Source: Plectrocnemia conspersa
Taxonomy: Eukaryota > Arthropoda > Insecta > Trichoptera > Polycentropodidae
Length of the DNA stretch: 64,000 bases
Direction of reading: 5' to 3'
Assembly: GCA_009617715.1 (NCBI GenBank)
Contig: VTFK01000194.1
Location: 794,783 to 858,782, forward strand
The notes under the pieces were generated by a model. The model was not told the origin of the DNA and searched no databases. It saw only the letters and a list, made by a program, of their open reading frames with translations. Position numbers and translations under genes: made by a program. The first letter of the stretch is position 1. Each line of letters opens with the position of its first letter. Positions 60,701 through 64,000 of the stretch are shown here, one piece after another.

Positions 60701-63700
60701 ACCAATTATATGCTAAATTGAGAAACGTGAAAACGAAACCCGCGAAGAAACCGAACAGCGACGTACGTGCTACTGCGATATGTAAAAACAAGAGACTAAA
60801 AATATTGTATATATCCAAGTATTGAAATAAAATGGTGATAACATCAAACTTATTTTTTATTATATAAAAAAAAATCATTTTTCATATTCTAGATACATTT
60901 TTAAGGCTATTTAAAAAAATGCATCAAGTATTACCAGAACTTATGATGGTTCTGTATACATATTCATGCACTAAAACGAGTTTGAGAAAAATTACTTATT
61001 TAAGTAATGATTCGTTCCATTTACTAGTACTAATTAAATGCGGTTCATTTTATCAATATTTTGTATGGTAACTTCAAATGTGTTTCTAAAAAGATATAAT
61101 TATTAGACTTTAAAAAATCAGCTGATTAAAAACTAGTTATTGATTGGGTTTAGAAATTTCAAATGACACCACTGGTTGTTATCTCGATTATTTTCCATTT
61201 TAATTTGGCAAGCCTTCTAAATTTAGAGTGCATAAATATGGGCTTTTGGCGAATTTAGGGAGTAAAAATAGTCAAAAGATAATTACGGGAGTGGAAGCCG
61301 TGGAGCAAGAGTGAGCAAGAGGAAATAAAAAAAATTACGGCATTTGTATTCGCATTTAGTTGTAAACACTAGGGATCACTTGCATTGTATATTACATTAT
61401 TTTATTACAACTGTTAAAGCAAAATCAGAAATCTCACAGAGAATGGTGTCAATGTATTTATTTTCAATATTTTTTCAAAAACCTTAATGTTTCATAGCCA
61501 ATTATATAATTGTATTACAAATTAAATCAACTTAATTTACAGTTGAAAGAAGATCAAAATAATTCTGTAATTTATATGTTTCGTCACAAACATATAAATT
61601 ACATAATAATTCATAGAAGTGCAAAAAAAATTTACAAAGAAGTTTTCAAAATTCTAGTTGAAAAAAATGTCAATATTTTGAGAACATTTATATTCATTTT
61701 GATAATTTAGATAAAAAACGTAAGATATGTATGGTCAGACTATGCGCTTGTAAAGGGGAACCCCATTATTATGTCCAATGCTGTATAGTTGAATATAAAC
61801 ATATATCTACTTTGACACATTCCTGCATCAAACATATATTAATACCCTAAACTAAAATTTAGTTTTTTAATAAATTAAATATATGTAAATCAAAATAATT
61901 TAAATTATTAAAATAAACTGTTGTTCTTTAATCATCAACAATGTATTTGTTATTTTGCTTTTCGACGAACTTTGGTTATTTATTTATATTAATTAAAAAT
62001 ATTATTGGATTTCTTTGTTGAATATATTGATCATGTAATGAATTGAGTTTTCCAATCACACCACTCGATCGTAAAAAATGATAAAAATACAGTGGTATCC
62101 AACATTTTCGTCGCGGATTCACGTGCTAATGGGAACGGGACGCAGCACGCGCCCCGACGCCAATAAACTGCGGCCAAATGTAAATGAATCCTGTGGGCCC
62201 ACAACCGATGAATTATTCATATCAATTAGATTATTGGATTGTGCCCCGTTTCGAATTATGCCGACGTCTCTCTGACACTTCCTCTTCCGGAAATACGACC
62301 GCATGCGACACTTGTGAATTTACACTTGGATTAGTTCACTGGGATCGAACCAGCAATTATAAATATTTAGCGAGCACAATTAGATCGCAGGTTGATGTTT
62401 TTATTCTAAAGAAAATGCAATACATTACAAGTATAATATAATCAACGAAAAGGCAATGTTATGAGAGTCAATGTCAAGGTTGTAATAAAACTTTGTTAGT
62501 ATTCATCTGAAGTAAGCTTGTGCTCTGATTCTTACAGTAGTTAAGAACGAAACATACTGCCGATTGTTGAACTAATTTTAAATTATCAACACTCAATGTA
62601 GATTTCATTGTTAGTAATAATAAAAAAGCATTTACTTGGCGTGTTTATTTTAAAAAATACACTTTGCTGACTCGTACATATGATAATACCGTTTTGTGAA
62701 ATTATAACAATAATGATAATAATTAAATTAATCGACGAACTTTTTAGAGCTCTCCCCCATGGAAAATGTACACGTTTCGACTTCGCTCCCGCTGGAGTTC
62801 AGTGCAAATATTATATGAACGTGGCAATAAAACGAATTAACCGCAAATACTCATTATGTCCGTTCGTTGCGGATGGATAATAATTTGAATATATTGCCAG
62901 GGCAATAACGTATGTACAACGAAACGCACAAAAAGGGCAAACAGAACAAACAAATTATCAAATTGCGAATTTGGGGAGGCAAAATTGCACACTGAATATT
63001 TGATGATTGCGAAATATCAACCCAATGTTTTTTGTAAATATTGTATAATATAATACATTGTACAGCAACATTTTCCTACAAAGAATTCAATCTTGTTGGC
63101 AAAACTTAAAATACATAAATCGACGAAAAATATAAAACTCAACCAATGATTAAATTCAGCGTATTAAATATTATTAAGTATACTCAGAAGTAATGTAAAT
63201 TTTTGAAATAATTAACACTGGATTGTTAAGTAGTAAACACGTATTTACAAGTTTTTATGTTGATGCATTAGTTGATCTTTGTTTAATAATAAAAAAATAC
63301 ACTTTTACCTGAGCACGTAAAATGGGAGTAATAAGCTGCATATTGTATGAATTTCATATAAAAAGAAATGCAACAGCAGCTACAAAAAATATTGGTGCAA
63401 TTCTTAGTGACATATTTAATGTCATATTATGCCCGAGATGGCTTAAAAAATAAATCTAGTGTTTTTTATTTTATCGATAAGCCTTAAAATGGACCATACA
63501 ATTTAGGGGTTGAAATAGATATACGAGCTAAAATTATAGCATATCAAACGCGAATAATTATAATTCTACGCTACTACCCAAAAAAACATTGGTAAAAGCT
63601 GCAAAAATGGTATTTGAGTTTCTCATGAATTATCTGATTACTACATAATGAGGATTGACACTTTCCTTTTTTGCAAAAAATAACATTTACAGCCACTTTT

Positions 63701-64000
63701 TCAAATCATGGCCATCTCACGCAGAAAGGACGATTCTAACCCATAAATTCAGATTGCACCTTAAAGATGCTTTATTTTGTGTATGATGGAATTCTAAAAC
63801 AACTTTTTATTTTAAAGTGTAAAAACAGGTTGAAAAAAAGTAAACTTTCAACTAGATTGAGTGTTGCATTGAGTTCAATAAGACAATTTCTGGTTAATAG
63901 AAACATGAAAACACACTGCTGGATTGACTCGGGATAAAATCTGCAATAATTCTACTACCACTTGCTTCTTTCAATGAAACATTTTTTAAGGAAAGAATAA
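57726..64000. other. Non-coding DNA with islands
   Basis: Less AT-rich islands at about 58650-59470, 59740-60330, 62040-62420 and 62690-62960 alternate with AT-rich DNA. A plus-strand open frame at 59210-59461 (83 codons) follows an acceptor-like TTACAG but has no recognised domain. An exact 20-base match to 53504-53523 lies at 59271-59290. No gene, RNA or transposon is recognised to the window end. Confidence 0.4.

Overview
The window is strongly AT-rich eukaryotic nuclear DNA, most likely from an insect. The evidence is a eukaryotic tRNA-Ala(AGC) with internal promoter boxes and a T-run terminator, a piggyBac-like transposon with TTAA target sites, decayed Jockey-type LINEs, a tRNA-derived SINE, hAT-like remnants, and one spliced exon with strong codon bias inside long non-coding DNA. 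No complete protein-coding gene is present, and nothing looks bacterial, organellar or viral. The order of insect cannot be told from this window.

Layout. 1-5252: two copies of a 2.6 kb unit in direct tandem, differing mostly by small indels. 5805-11352: an interval bounded by inverted TTAA-type terminal repeats; it holds a smaller TTAA MITE (6594-6812), several less AT-rich islands and a degenerate tandem array (10050-11260). 11530-13189: a piggyBac-like element with perfect 14-bp terminal repeats and a broken, internally deleted transposase. 15240-17103: a hAT-like transposase remnant on the minus strand, broken by other repeat pieces, then two G-rich MITE copies. 17672-18010: a tRNA-derived SINE, with relatives at 20900-20990 and 48309-48603. 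20021-20877: an 857-bp DNA transposon with 45-bp terminal repeats, carrying a 112-bp piggyBac MITE nested inside it. 21640-22470: a decayed LINE on the minus strand. 27770-29231: a second LINE on the plus strand, 5'-truncated, with a TAAA-type tail. 33880-34692 and 37320-37740: degenerate tandem arrays. 44119-44246: a convincing internal exon on the minus strand of an unidentified gene. 49816-49888: the tRNA-Ala gene. 52739-57725: an inverted pair of hAT-like ends, with a 255-bp near-perfect hairpin close to the right end.

Functional picture. Apart from the tRNA and the exon, the window reads as intron or intergenic DNA of a large gene, filled by old transposon debris. Less AT-rich islands of 200-800 bp recur every few kilobases and contain no long reading frame; they are the best places to look for regulatory elements. 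The most informative material is the set of TTAA-bounded elements. One still encodes recognisable piggyBac transposase parts, one is its 112-bp deletion derivative, and two further unrelated-looking end families carry a palindrome at nearly the same distance from the TTAA edge. This points to shared architecture for transposase binding. The SINE copies share their 3' tail with the plus-strand LINE, which suggests a LINE-SINE partnership.
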